64,000 bases of DNA from Planctomycetota bacterium (GCA_016712285.1 JADJRK010000001.1:3844001-3908000); one strand, 5' to 3'. Shown: positions 7,447 to 16,889, counted from the stretch's first letter. Translations and numbers: made by a program. The notes: generated from the sequence alone by a model not told the origin.

Positions 7447-10400
7447 ATGGGCCTCCTTTCCCTTTGCCGGAACCACGTGGCTGCCACGAGCGACCGATCT
7501 CGTCGAGTACAACTGGGCTTGCTGCCCAAGGCGCCGGTCATTCCGGGGCTGGAGATCGCCACGCACTACCAGCCCGTCGATTCTGTGGGCGGCGATTTCT
7601 ACGACTTCCTGGTGTTTCCGCCGGGGCGCATCGGGCTGGTGATCGCCGACGTCTCGGGCCACGGCGTCGACGCAGCCTTGCTGATGGCGACTGCCAAGAA
7701 GTCGCTGCAACTGATCGCCCGCGGCAGCAACTCGCCGCGCGCCGTGCTGTTGTCGCTGGCCGCCGAGATGCGCGACGACCTGCCCGACAGCAGCTTCATC
7801 AGCGTGTTCTATGGCATCCTGGAGTTGCGCACCGGCGTGCTCACGTACGCCAGCGCCGGCCACAACCCGCCCCTGTTGCTGAAAGAAGGCAAGGCCTTTG
7901 AATTGACTGGCGGCGGCACCGTCATCTCCAGCATGCTGATTGACCACCTCGACCGAACACTGACCCAGCACACCGCCGAGATGGGCAAGGGCGACTCGCT
8001 ACTGCTATTCACTGATGGCATCGTCGAAGCCGCCAACGAACATGACGAGCAGTACGGCCTGGAGCGGCTGCAGGATACTGCCCTGCGCCTGGGCACAGAC
8101 GATTGCCACGTGCTGGTCAGCGCTATCCGCTCGGAAGTGCAGCAGCACGTGGGCCAGCGCGGCATGGATGATGACGCCACGCTGCTGGCGGTGCGGCTGG
8201 GCTCGATGCTGGCCACGCCTGAGCCGCCACGCACCAACTCGCGCCTGCCGCGACGCCTGAGCAACCTGCCCGCGCCTGAAGTCGAGTTCGTGGGTCGCGC
8301 CGATGAGCTGGCGCGCATGCAGCAGTGGATGGGTTCGGACCAGTCCGTGCTTGTGCTGAGTGGTGCAGCCGGCACAGGCAAGTCTGAGCTCGCACTTGAG
8401 TTCGGGCGTCGCCAGCTTACGCGCTTTCCTTTCGGCACGTGGGTGGTGGACCTGTCGCGCGTCACCGAGCCCGCAGACGCGATGCGCGAGATACTGGCCG
8501 TGCTGGGCAGCCGGCTGGATGGCGCCATCCCACCCGTGCGCGCCGTGGCCGACGCGCTGGCACTGCGCGGACCGATGCTGATGATTCTCGACGGAATGCA
8601 GGACCCCAGCCGGCTGCTCGGTGAAGCGCTGCCCGAATGGTCGCGCGTGCAGCGCGGCGCGCGCTTTATCTTGACCACGCGGCGCTCGCCCAAGTTTCTC
8701 GGCACGCCCGAGATCGAAGTTGGCCCGCTTGCCTTTCCTGATCGTGCCAAGCGCCGCAACGCGAACAGTGACGCATTGCTGGCCTTCGACGCGGTGGTGC
8801 TTTTCACGTCGCTGGCGCGACTGCACAAGCCGGACTTTGCACCCACGGGCGACGAGCTGCGAACGCTGGGCCACGTGTGCGAGCTGCTGGAAGGGCACCC
8901 GGTGAGCCTGCAACTGGCGGCGTCGCGCCTTGGCAGCATGAGCCTGGCCGAGCTTGAGACGCAACTGAAGTCGAACACCCGCAAACTGGCGGTGCTGAAA
9001 GACAGCGGGCGCAAAGACACAGCGGGCATTCTCAAGGGCCTTGAGGACTCGATCCAATGGTCGCTGGGCGCGCTGCAGCAGTGGGAACTTGAGGTGCTGA
9101 CGCAGCTGTGCGCGTTCGCCGACGGGTTCTTTCTGGAAAGCGCGCAAGAGGTGGTGACGCTGGCCGCCGCTGCCCCGCCATTGATCAACATTGTCGGCAC
9201 CCTGGTAGAGCGCGGGTTGCTTACGCGCAGCGCGCAGCCACTGGGCAACCGCATGCGCGTGCCTGCGCCCGTGCGCGAAACCCTGATGGCAAGCGCGTCG
9301 TGGGCCCGCAAGTCGCCCGCAGAAGAAGGCCCGCTGCGCCGGTTTTACCGCCACTTTGCCAAGGCCGTGTTCGCCACGGTGCAGGACCTGAGCGGGCGCA
9401 ACGCGCCCGAGCACGCCGAGCGCATTCGGGCCGAGCACGGCAACATTGACCAGGCGCTGCGCCTGGCTGAGAAGGCGGGCGACACCGACGCCGCGGCGCT
9501 GCTGTTGTCGGGCATCGCCGAGAGCCTGGCCCACAGCGGCCAAGCCGCCGAGGTAGCCAAGCGCCTTGACACCTACTTTGCCAACCTCGCGCAGGGCCGA
9601 ATCAAGCCGCAGGCCGAGGCGCTGATTGCGCGTTCGCTGGCGTCGGCCCACGCGTGGGCCGGCAATGTGCCCGCCGCCGAAGCTGCCCTGAGCCGCGCCG
9701 CCAAGGCTGCGCAACGCAGTAAAGACCGCATGCTGCGCGCCTGGATTGCCGTGGCTGAAGCCGAGCAGTTCATCAGCCGCAAGCTGCTGGATGCCGCGCA
9801 GGAACGCATTGACTACGCGGCGTTCGTGTACCAGCGCGAATCTGACGCCACGCGCATGGACCTGCTGAACCTGTCGCGCGGGCGCCTCATGGTGTACCGA
9901 GGCCAGTTGAAAGAGGCAGTCGGCCTGCTGCAGGACACCGCGGCGCGGCTCAAGCGTGCGGGCATGCGCCAGGCTGCGCACTCTGCGATCAGCCTGCTCG
10001 GCAACGCGCTCACCGGTCTGGACCGGAATGAAGAAGCTATCGTGCTGTTCGAGGACGTGCTGTCCGACATGGCCGGCGAAGAACGCTCGGCGATTGAGTC
10101 GATCACGCGGCACAACTACGCACTGGCCTTGATGCGCTTCGGGCGCCTTGAAGACGCGCTGGTCGTGCTGGACGAAGCCGAGGAAGTCATCCGCATGCAG
10201 GGCCGCGCCGAGGGCATGGCGTGGCTCAGCACAGCGCGCGCGCAACTACACCTGCTGATGGGCGACGTCGAAGCCGCCGAGGGCCTGATGGAGTACGGGC
10301 TGAAGGTGGCGCACGAGGTCGGAAGCGTGACGGCGTTGTCATCGTGCTTTTACATGGCGATCCTGACGGCTGCGTGCGGTCGCAAGTGGAAGGAACTGCT

Positions 10401-10944
10401 GGCGTTCTCCGAGGCAATGCGACGCGAGGCGCCTCCCACTGCACAGTCGCGGACGTCAGTGGACGTGCCGGTGCTTGAGTTGCTGGCGAACTGTGAGCTG
10501 GGCCACATCGACACGCCGGTGCCGAACGCCGAGCAGCTTGTGCCGGCCAGCGTCGGCATCGAAGAGGCGCCGTTGAGGGCGCTGGCTTGCGTGGTGGTGG
10601 CCCGGATGCACAACGCACGCGGTAACGCCGAGGCAGGCGCGGCATGTGTCGCAGCTGCGCGCGAGCACATGAAGGCCGGCAACGTGACGGCCTATGACTC
10701 GCGACTGCTGGCGCAGCTTGCTTGGGACCTGCTGGACGAAATGGGCCGCGCCGCGGAAGACAAGGTGCGCGCGGAAGGGCCGGTCGGGGCGCTGATCCGG
10801 GCCTCAGAGCGCGTACTGAAATTCGCCTGCGCCTGCGGCGCCGAGTACACCGTCAAGCGCGAACGCGCCGGCAAGAAAACCACCTGCCCGAAGTGCCGCA
10901 ACACACTGATGGTCCCGCTGCCCCCAACCACAACCCGCAGCTGA
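7447..10944 (+). CDS. SpoIIE-type phosphatase / P-loop ATPase / TPR / zinc-ribbon multidomain protein
   Basis: 1165 residues with four regions. Residues 30-252 are a PP2C-type SpoIIE/RsbU phosphatase domain: GGDFYD (48-53), ADVSGHGVDAAL (67-77), LFTDGIVEA (188-195) and DDDATLLAVR supply the acidic metal ligands. Residues 280-620 are a STAND/NB-ARC-like ATPase with Walker A GAAGTGKS (306-313) and an FVGRADEL lead-in typical of AAA/STAND proteins. Residues 650-1110 are Ala-rich helical repeats of TPR type. The C-terminus has a zinc ribbon (Cys1128, 1130, 1147, 1150). It is probably a cytoplasmic signalling protein that dephosphorylates an anti-sigma-antagonist or similar target under control of the ATPase/TPR sensor. 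Only about 25 residues precede the phosphatase core, so there is no N-terminal sensor. ATG at 7447 has a poor Shine-Dalgarno; the exact start is uncertain. Confidence 0.85.
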   Translation: MGLLSLCRNHVAATSDRSRRVQLGLLPKAPVIPGLEIATHYQPVDSVGGDFYDFLVFPPGRIGLVIADVSGHGVDAALLMATAKKSLQLIARGSNSPRAVLLSLAAEMRDDLPDSSFISVFYGILELRTGVLTYASAGHNPPLLLKEGKAFELTGGGTVISSMLIDHLDRTLTQHTAEMGKGDSLLLFTDGIVEAANEHDEQYGLERLQDTALRLGTDDCHVLVSAIRSEVQQHVGQRGMDDDATLLAVRLGSMLATPEPPRTNSRLPRRLSNLPAPEVEFVGRADELARMQQWMGSDQSVLVLSGAAGTGKSELALEFGRRQLTRFPFGTWVVDLSRVTEPADAMREILAVLGSRLDGAIPPVRAVADALALRGPMLMILDGMQDPSRLLGEALPEWSRVQRGARFILTTRRSPKFLGTPEIEVGPLAFPDRAKRRNANSDALLAFDAVVLFTSLARLHKPDFAPTGDELRTLGHVCELLEGHPVSLQLAASRLGSMSLAELETQLKSNTRKLAVLKDSGRKDTAGILKGLEDSIQWSLGALQQWELEVLTQLCAFADGFFLESAQEVVTLAAAAPPLINIVGTLVERGLLTRSAQPLGNRMRVPAPVRETLMASASWARKSPAEEGPLRRFYRHFAKAVFATVQDLSGRNAPEHAERIRAEHGNIDQALRLAEKAGDTDAAALLLSGIAESLAHSGQAAEVAKRLDTYFANLAQGRIKPQAEALIARSLASAHAWAGNVPAAEAALSRAAKAAQRSKDRMLRAWIAVAEAEQFISRKLLDAAQERIDYAAFVYQRESDATRMDLLNLSRGRLMVYRGQLKEAVGLLQDTAARLKRAGMRQAAHSAISLLGNALTGLDRNEEAIVLFEDVLSDMAGEERSAIESITRHNYALALMRFGRLEDALVVLDEAEEVIRMQGRAEGMAWLSTARAQLHLLMGDVEAAEGLMEYGLKVAHEVGSVTALSSCFYMAILTAACGRKWKELLAFSEAMRREAPPTAQSRTSVDVPVLELLANCELGHIDTPVPNAEQLVPASVGIEEAPLRALACVVVARMHNARGNAEAGAACVAAAREHMKAGNVTAYDSRLLAQLAWDLLDEMGRAAEDKVRAEGPVGALIRASERVLKFACACGAEYTVKRERAGKKTTCPKCRNTLMVPLPPTTTRS

Positions 10945-11370
10945 TTGTCTCACGCCAAGTCGCTGGGGCGCCAAGAACCTCTTTACCGAGTACTGCGCAC
11001 TGCATCTGCTTTGGTCCACTAAGGACCACCAAGAACCACTAAGGAGCTACACGATCCACAAGGCAGTTGCCGTTGTGGTTCTTTGTGCCTTGGTGCCTTT
11101 GTGTGGGTCAGGCAGTTAGGCAGTTGCCCTCGCAGTTCTTAGCGCCGTGGCGCCTCGGCGTGAGACCGCAGCCAAGCAGTTGAAGTGCTCTGCGGTTCCG
11201 CACCTCTGCGTGAGGCCGTAGTTCAGCAGTTGGCCTCGCATTTCTCACCCAAGTACGGCGAGCGGCCGAACTCCTGGCTTTCGGGGTGGGGCCGGAACTT
11301 GCCGCAGAGAAACGCAAACCGCCGCAAACCCTTGAATTCGCGGCGGCCGGAGTGATCGTGCGTTTCGCGC
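10945..11370. repeat. Gene-free 426 bp gap of dispersed 'CCACCAAGG/GGCAGTTGCC' repeats
   Basis: No gene is visible. The stretch is a patchwork of repeat phrases: CTCACGCCAAG (10951), CACTAAGGACCACCAAGAAC (around 11020), a second CACTAAGG near 11040, AAGGCAGTTGCC (11060), TTCTTTGTGCCTTGGTGCC (about 11080-11100), then GGCAGTTAGGCAGTTGCC, GCGCCGTGGCGCCTCGGCGTGAG and CACCTCTGCGTGAGGC. Both strands of the family appear, so parts are inverted relative to one another. It separates convergent genes and may contain a terminator, but no clean stem plus T-run was found. Confidence 0.7.
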
Positions 11371-12519
11371 CTAGCCTTTGCCCTTGAGTTTCTTGAGGGC
11401 GTCCAGCGCGCCTTTGGCCTTCTTGCCGCCCTCTTTGTCTACTGACTTGCGGGCATCCAGCGCGCCGATGTTGGACTCGATATCGTCCATGCCCTTGAAC
11501 GCGGCGCCCAGCATAACGCCCGAGACTGCCACGGCGTCGTCCATGCTGACTTCTTCTTTGCCGATGCCGGCTTCGGCGAACTTCTTGTTCATGCTGCCTT
11601 CGAGCTTGCTGACGATGTCGTTCAGGTCGCCGCTGAACCCGCCGCCGCCGCCGCCCTTGGCCATCATCTCTTCCATCTTGGCCAGTTGCGCCTGCAGTGC
11701 CTCGGTGTTGGCGGCGCCCGCGGCGACGGTCTTGGCAGCCAGGTCGTCGCGCAGGGCCGAGATTTCAGTTTTCAGTGCGTCGGTGTTGGCGTGCTTGATC
11801 GCGCCCGTCAGGTCGTCAAAGCGCTTGCCCAGGTCCTGTTTCAGGTCGGTCAGTACAGCCATCAAGGCGTCGGTGGTGGTGCCATTGCGCTTCTTGTCCT
11901 GCTCTTCGAGCAGCACGGTTACCTTGTCTACGACTTCTTCAAGCGCCTTCTTGGTGTTGTCATCGGCGACGGCCTGCTGCGCCGCGACGTTGCCGCCGGT
12001 GGCCAGCGCGGCCTTGAGGTCGTTGAAGTGATCCTCAAGCAACTGGGCCTGTTGCTCCATCATGGCGCCGCGGGTCATCTCGCTGCTTTGTGAGCGGCTG
12101 GCCTGGTTGATCATGAAGGCTTTGAGCTCAGCGATTTCGTCGCTGATCTGTTGTGACTGAACACTGGAAGCGCCGGGGGTGTTGTCGCGCTGGGTCAGCA
12201 TTTCGCGCAGGCTGCCGATTTCTTCCTGCAGCTTGCCCTGGCCCTCAGACTCTTTCTTTTGCTCGGCGAACAGGCGTTTGAATTCCGCCATGCTGTCCAT
12301 GACGATCTGGGCCTTGTCGTCCTTCATCGTCTGGATGTCGGCGCTTTCCATGCGCCCGATAATGTTCGTCACCGCCTGAGAGATCATTTCATTGATCTTC
12401 TTGGCGTTGATGACATTGACCTTCTTCATGCCGCGTTCTTTGAACGCGTCAATGTCGACCTGCCGCGTCTGGGCGCGGATCAGGTTTGCATAGTCAACGT
12501 CACTCTCACCGTCGGCCAT
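11371..12519 (-). CDS. Long coiled-coil protein, unknown function
   Basis: 382 residues from the chosen ATG at 12519 (MADGESDVDYANLIRAQ). The frame continues upstream to 12687 but that part reads like non-coding DNA. The protein is almost entirely heptad-like, rich in Glu, Lys, Gln, Ala and Leu (about 30-270), and is interrupted by a GGGGGG hinge. A C-terminal segment around SMDDAVAVSGVMLGAAFKG and a Lys-rich tail (KKLKGKG) follow. No signal peptide or TM helix. Such proteins are usually structural or scaffold components. It is divergently transcribed from the secreted protein at 12700; the roughly 180 bp between them should hold both promoters. Confidence 0.68.
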   Translation of the reverse strand: MADGESDVDYANLIRAQTRQVDIDAFKERGMKKVNVINAKKINEMISQAVTNIIGRMESADIQTMKDDKAQIVMDSMAEFKRLFAEQKKESEGQGKLQEEIGSLREMLTQRDNTPGASSVQSQQISDEIAELKAFMINQASRSQSSEMTRGAMMEQQAQLLEDHFNDLKAALATGGNVAAQQAVADDNTKKALEEVVDKVTVLLEEQDKKRNGTTTDALMAVLTDLKQDLGKRFDDLTGAIKHANTDALKTEISALRDDLAAKTVAAGAANTEALQAQLAKMEEMMAKGGGGGGFSGDLNDIVSKLEGSMNKKFAEAGIGKEEVSMDDAVAVSGVMLGAAFKGMDDIESNIGALDARKSVDKEGGKKAKGALDALKKLKGKG

Positions 12520-12699
12520 ATGCTCTGCCAAATTCAGTAGCGCGCGGCCCAAATTGGCCCTGCAACTACTGTTGTGGACCTGGGAGGCGCAATCACGTTG
12601 ATTGAACCACTTTGAATGTAAACCGACAAGGGCAAAGGCGGCTGGCAACGGCAAGGATGTGCCGTTATCGTCAATGACAGCAAACACTTGCGAGCAACC

Positions 12700-13674
12700 A
12701 TGCGCCTGACCCTGCCGCTGCTTACCTTACTGTTGACCGCCGCACCCATGTGGGCCGGCACTGTTTTATCGGTCGTTCCGCTGGCAAAGGCACTGCAAAA
12801 TCCTGACCTGGCCGGGGTAGACCCCCTCCAGGCACGCGCCGACGTTCTGGCGTTTCTGGTCAACCAGCCGGCCAACGGGGCCGAAGCCGGACGTCTGCAC
12901 GAGCGCCTGGCGCAGCTGGCCACACACCGGGGTACACGGCTTGGCAAGTTGTTTTTTCAGGCGCTGGAGACCCTGCCTGCCATTGAGCAGGTGCCGGAAG
13001 CAGCGACCGAGGTCGAACTGCTGGCGCACCGGCCGCTGGAACTGCAGGCGGTGGTGCGGATTCATGTGACCTGGCAGAGGCAGGAGCAGGACTGGAAGAT
13101 CTCGCGCTTCGACGTCGGCCTTGAGGGCGCGGGCGCCGCACCGATCGCAGCCGCAGCGCCGTATTTCGGCAATGGTGCGCCCAACTTGGCGATTCTGGAT
13201 GCGCCCGAGCTTGACTACCTGGTCGGCCGCGACGTGCTGACACGCAATGAGGTTGACCCGGCGCCCTTCGATTATGACGCGGGGCTGGCCGATCAGCTAA
13301 ACGTAGAAGAGGGCGCGTACGCGACCGTGATGCAGAAGCTGCGCAAAGAGGTCACAGCCCGGGCTGACCGGGCGGCGCGCATTGCCGCGCTGAAGCCGCA
13401 CATGTCGGCGGCGGCGGCCAAGGGCATGGAGAGTGCCGACGCCGACGAAGCGCTGCGCGACGCCTTCTGGAAAGAGGTGTTTGCCCAGCTTGTGCGCTCA
13501 GAAAAGGCGCCGCAACCGGCGGGCATGCCGACTGCGCGGGGCACGAAGTTGCGCATCACGGCGCTGGGTCAGGGCGGGGCTGAGCTGGCGATCGTGAGCG
13601 TGACCAGGCTGCCAAGCGGCGAGATCGGGCCGCTGTTCAAGGTGGGGGACGACGATGCGCCAAAAGGCGACTGA
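12700..13674 (+). CDS. Secreted protein of unknown function
   Basis: 324 residues. Start at ATG 12700 (MRLTLPLLTLLLTAAPMWAG), a textbook signal peptide; an in-frame TTG 12 bp upstream is less likely. The mature region is Ala/Leu-rich with helical stretches (GRLHERLAQLATHRG, EATEVELLAHRPLELQAVVRIHVTW) and a second helical part after 240 (KEVTARADRAARIAAL). No catalytic motif was recognised. The last 20 bp overlap the pterin dehydratase gene, so the two are probably translationally coupled, although no functional link is apparent. Confidence 0.68.
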   Translation: MRLTLPLLTLLLTAAPMWAGTVLSVVPLAKALQNPDLAGVDPLQARADVLAFLVNQPANGAEAGRLHERLAQLATHRGTRLGKLFFQALETLPAIEQVPEAATEVELLAHRPLELQAVVRIHVTWQRQEQDWKISRFDVGLEGAGAAPIAAAAPYFGNGAPNLAILDAPELDYLVGRDVLTRNEVDPAPFDYDAGLADQLNVEEGAYATVMQKLRKEVTARADRAARIAALKPHMSAAAAKGMESADADEALRDAFWKEVFAQLVRSEKAPQPAGMPTARGTKLRITALGQGGAELAIVSVTRLPSGEIGPLFKVGDDDAPKGD

Positions 13675-13942
13675 CGCGGAAGTGCAGGCGGCGCTGGCAA
13701 AGCTGCCCGGCTGGGAGCTTGAGGACGGCGCGATCATGCGCAGTTTCGAGTTCGCGGATTTCAAGCAGGCGTGGGCGTTTATGGGCCGCGTGGCGGAAGC
13801 CGCCGAAGCGCTGGACCACCACCCGGAATGGACGAACGTGTACAACAAGGTGCTGATTCGCCTGAGCACCCACGACGCCGACGGCCTGACGCGGCTGGAC
13901 TTTGAACTGGCAGCAAAGATCGACGCCTTCGTCGCAAGCTGA
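13655..13942 (+). CDS. phhB: Pterin-4a-carbinolamine dehydratase
   Basis: 95 residues, full length for this small family. The signature lies at about 52-58 as ALDHHPEWTNVYNKV, containing the His-His-x-x-Trp active-site motif, followed by the conserved LSTHDADGLTRLDFELA strand-helix. The enzyme dehydrates 4a-hydroxytetrahydrobiopterin so that it can be recycled after aromatic amino acid hydroxylation. No phenylalanine hydroxylase is in the window. The gene overlaps the preceding secreted-protein gene by 20 bp. In many bacteria this protein is retained without a hydroxylase, so the physiological substrate is open. Confidence 0.92.
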   Translation: MRQKATDAEVQAALAKLPGWELEDGAIMRSFEFADFKQAWAFMGRVAEAAEALDHHPEWTNVYNKVLIRLSTHDADGLTRLDFELAAKIDAFVAS

Positions 13943-14086
13943 CCACGGCAACAAGTCCTCACGCCACGGAGCACTCCGAGATTCACTGAGGACCACACGG
14001 CGACAGGATCGGCGAGGATTGAAGCAGGTGTCCTGCCGTCCACTTCGTCCTGTTACCATTCTGAATAGCCGCACGGCCAAACCACC

Positions 14087-15697
14087 ATGAGCAAGCTGCG
14101 CCTGTACAACCTCAACATCGGCCTCGATGACGACTTTGCCCGCAGCCTGCGCCGCGAGGCGATCAAGCGCCTTGGCGTTGACTCCGCGCGCGTGGCCGAG
14201 ATCGCGCTGGTGCGCCGCAGTGTCGATGCCCGTGAGCGCACACCGCTGTTCAACTGCACCGCCGACGTCACCCTGGCCGAGGGCGTTGACGCCGCAGCAT
14301 TGCTCGCGCGCCTGGGCAGCAACGCCGCCATCCCCGAGGCCACACCGCCTCTCACCGCGCAGCCGGGCAACGCCCCCCTGCGCGGGCCGGTCGTGGTCGT
14401 CGGCAGCGGCCCGGCGGGCGGTTTCGCCGCCTATGTGCTGGCGTTGAACGGGTACAAGCCGTTGCTGATTGAGCGCGGCAAGCCGGCCCTGGAGCGGCTG
14501 CGCCAGATCGGGCGCTGGAACGCGGGCGTGGTTGAGCTTGACCCCGACAGTAACGCCCTGTTCGGCGAAGGCGGCGCGGGCAGCTTCAGCGACGGCAAGC
14601 TGTACACCAGCAACCGGCGCGACCCGTACCTGCCGCGCATTCTTGAGGCGTTCGTCGAGTGCGGCGCGCCAAGCCGCATCTTGACCGACGCGGCACCACA
14701 CGTCGGCACTGACATTCTGTCGCGCGTGGTGGTGCGCATGCGTGAGAAGATTGAGCAACTGGGCGGCACAATTCACTTCTCGGCCAAGCTGACTGACGTT
14801 GAACTCGCGGGCGGCAAGTTGTCGGCCATTACGATCAATGGTAGCGAACGTGTAGAGACGTCCACGCTGATTCTGGCACCCGGGCACTCGGCCCGCGACA
14901 CATACGAGATGCTGCTGGCGCGCGGCGTGCAGCTTGATGCCAAGGCGTTTCAGCTCGGCGTGCGCATTGAGCACGCGCAGGAACTGATCGACAAGGCGCA
15001 GCTCGGCCGCTTTGCGCGCGACAAACGCCTCACGCCCGCAAGCTATGACATCGCGTGCCACCCGCCCGGCGCGCCCGGCTTGTTCAGCTTCTGCATGTGC
15101 CCCGGCGGCATCACCATGGCCGCCGTCAGCGAGCCCGGCATGTTGTGCACCAACGGCATGAGCTTTTCTCCACAGGCCAGCGGTTATGCCAACAGCGCGC
15201 TCGTCACCACCTTTGACAGCACCGACTTCGGCGATAAGCCGCTCGATGGCGTCGCGTTCCAGCGGCGCTATGAGGCAATGGCGTTTGCCGCGGGTGGCGG
15301 CGGCTACGCCACGCCCGCACAGCCGGTGACGCACTTTCTGCGCGGCTTGCACTCGCCACGCAAGATGCGCGGGACCTATGCGCGGGGGCGCGTGTATCAG
15401 TCGCTGGAGGGCCTGCTGCCCGAGAAGTTGAACAAGGCGCTGCGCGCGGGACTGCCGCAGTTTGAGCGGCGGATTGCGGGGTTTGTCAGCGATAGCGGGA
15501 TCCTGCACGCGATTGAAAGCCGCGCCTCAAGCCCGGTGCGCATCACGCGCAACGAAGCCACCCGCGAAAGCATAAGCACGCCGGGGATCTACCCCTGCGG
15601 CGAAGGCGCGGGCTACGCAGGCGGCATCGTGAGTGCCGCGCTCGACGGCATTCACTCAGCGTTGGGAATCATCGCCTCACATGCCCGACCAGCTTGA
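14087..15697 (+). CDS. FAD-dependent dehydrogenase, COG2509 type
   Basis: 536 residues. An N-terminal 85-residue RNA-binding-like/ACT-like module (LYNLNIGLDDDFARSLRREA) is followed by a Rossmann FAD site, VVVVGSGPAGGFAAYVLA (GxGxxG at 106-111), the FGEGGAGSFSDGKLYT block and a C-terminal second FAD contact, PCGEGAGYAGG (about 503-513). This layout is that of the widespread uncharacterised COG2509 flavoproteins. The electron donor and acceptor are unknown. A 144 bp gap containing repeat-like text (CTCACGCCACGGAGCAC) separates it from phhB. Family confidence is high; function is not established. Confidence 0.85.
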   Translation: MSKLRLYNLNIGLDDDFARSLRREAIKRLGVDSARVAEIALVRRSVDARERTPLFNCTADVTLAEGVDAAALLARLGSNAAIPEATPPLTAQPGNAPLRGPVVVVGSGPAGGFAAYVLALNGYKPLLIERGKPALERLRQIGRWNAGVVELDPDSNALFGEGGAGSFSDGKLYTSNRRDPYLPRILEAFVECGAPSRILTDAAPHVGTDILSRVVVRMREKIEQLGGTIHFSAKLTDVELAGGKLSAITINGSERVETSTLILAPGHSARDTYEMLLARGVQLDAKAFQLGVRIEHAQELIDKAQLGRFARDKRLTPASYDIACHPPGAPGLFSFCMCPGGITMAAVSEPGMLCTNGMSFSPQASGYANSALVTTFDSTDFGDKPLDGVAFQRRYEAMAFAAGGGGYATPAQPVTHFLRGLHSPRKMRGTYARGRVYQSLEGLLPEKLNKALRAGLPQFERRIAGFVSDSGILHAIESRASSPVRITRNEATRESISTPGIYPCGEGAGYAGGIVSAALDGIHSALGIIASHARPA

Positions 15698-15819
15698 TGC
15701 TCGGCCTTGATCGGCTAGCCGCGCAAATCGGCGAGAACATGGGACAGTCGCGGCAAGCTCGTGAAGCCCGTTCACCAACGCCGAGAAGACGCAGCGGTAG
15801 CATTAGTGCGCTGTCGTCC

Positions 15820-15836
15820 AGCGCCCGAAGGGCGCT
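15820..15836. repeat. REP-like GC hairpin
   Basis: AGCGCCC, loop GAA, GGGCGCT: a perfect 7 bp stem with a 3-base loop, in the gap between two convergent genes. It resembles the hairpins in the REP arrays at 30860-31034 and around 49380-50016 (short GC stem, 3-4 base loop). Confidence 0.55.
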
Positions 15837-15864
15837 GCAAGCCCAAGATACTCGTTCTGCGCCA

Positions 15865-16503
15865 TCACGACCTCCAGCTCTCTGGATTGCTGACTGCGAA
15901 CACTTCGTCGATGATGTCGACAATTCGATCGCCGGTGTGCACGCCGCGGGACTCCAGCCACGCGCGGGCGAGCACTAAGAAGTCGAGTAGATCTTGCTGT
16001 ACCGACCGCAGCAGCGCGCGGTACTCATCAGCAGCCAAGCGAACGGGCGTCACATCCGAAGACCGCGGCGAAATTCCGCCGCAAGGCCAAGCCAGAATCT
16101 CGTCTCCATTCCACTCAAGACAAGGATCAGGATCGTGCCCCCACCATGGCGAGCCCGAATCATTCTTGGAGTACTTCCAGAACTCTGCCCAAGCCTCAAT
16201 CCCTGCGCAGCATCCCGGCCGGATTGGGTCTCTGCCTGGTGCGACGAGCATTAGCCCGCCTGCCAAGTTGATGTGATTGCGGGATACCTCAAGCTCGCTG
16301 GCCCAGTTGATGCCGAAGTCATCCCACTTTAGTTCGTTGTATGCACTCAACGCGCCGAAGAACAACCCAACGTCGTCGGGTGTCGACGCGCCACTCAGAC
16401 GCATGAATGAATATGCTGACACGCGGCTAACGGGCCACGGCCAAGGCGGGTCGCCTTGATAGTAAGGCGCCTCGAAAACTGCATGTAGTTCGATGCCTGC
16501 CAT
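15865..16503 (-). CDS. Hypothetical 212-residue protein, possibly acquired
   Basis: The start is the ATG at 16503 (MAGIELHAVFEAP). The sequence has the non-repetitive, Trp- and Asp-rich composition of a globular protein (DPPWPWPVSRVSAYS, WWGHDPDPCLEW, LAWPCGGISPRSSD, then a helical C-terminus EYRALLRSVQQDLLDF). No signal peptide and no recognised domain. Base composition looks less GC-rich than the flanking genes, which hints at horizontal acquisition. Single-gene accessory proteins of this style are often immunity-type or orphan proteins; the short open frame just upstream (16531-16635, same strand) could be the tail of a lost partner. That is speculation. Confidence 0.6.
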   Translation of the reverse strand: MAGIELHAVFEAPYYQGDPPWPWPVSRVSAYSFMRLSGASTPDDVGLFFGALSAYNELKWDDFGINWASELEVSRNHINLAGGLMLVAPGRDPIRPGCCAGIEAWAEFWKYSKNDSGSPWWGHDPDPCLEWNGDEILAWPCGGISPRSSDVTPVRLAADEYRALLRSVQQDLLDFLVLARAWLESRGVHTGDRIVDIIDEVFAVSNPESWRS

Positions 16504-16889
16504 ACCCAAGGAACGATCCCAAGTTGCGACTTACGCCAGCCAGTCTTTGGCCTTGTCGCCCATTTGTTCCTGGCAGCCCGGTTCGAAGGGGCTGATCAAA
16601 CTGGCGTCTTTGGCGACCTGCCGGAGGGGGTCTTCGGCTCTTCATCGTAGCATGCGCGTCTCGCGCACGGAGTACGGACCCGTGTGCCTATGTGTCGGAC
16701 AGGGGAGCCACTCGGATGCGCGATACAGCCTTCATTCGGGGCTCAAAAACACTTGTCACCTTTTCGCCGCCAACGCCGTTTGCCGAGCTCGCCGCGCCCC
16801 AAACGCACCCTCTCGCCTGAAATTACTTGGAACCTGAATGATACAGGCTGCGTCATACATATAGGTGGGTATCTTGCAGGAGCTGGGCC
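16504..16889. other. Gene-free 386 bp region with one possible gene fragment
   Basis: No complete gene is supported. On the minus strand, 16635-16531 contains a 34-codon open stretch that ends in PFEPGCQEQMGDKAKDWLA before a TAA and has protein-like composition, but it has no ATG and a TGA shortly upstream. It may be a gene remnant. The last 25 bases hold a good Shine-Dalgarno (AGGAG, 16877-16881) for the lipoprotein gene at 16890. Confidence 0.4.

Noticed and set aside
5829..7562. 577-codon minus-strand open frame over the amidohydrolase gene
   Set aside because: A shadow of the plus-strand gene, which has all motifs. The antisense protein is low-complexity Arg/Gly/Ala/His text, as expected from GC-rich DNA.
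8005..10245. 746-codon minus-strand open frame across the large SpoIIE/ATPase gene
   Set aside because: No domain; its composition is His/Arg/Ala/Gln and it follows the codon periodicity of the plus-strand gene.
13637..15508. 623-codon minus-strand frame over the FAD dehydrogenase
   Set aside because: Antisense of a gene with a clear GxGxxG motif. No family and no ribosome-binding site.
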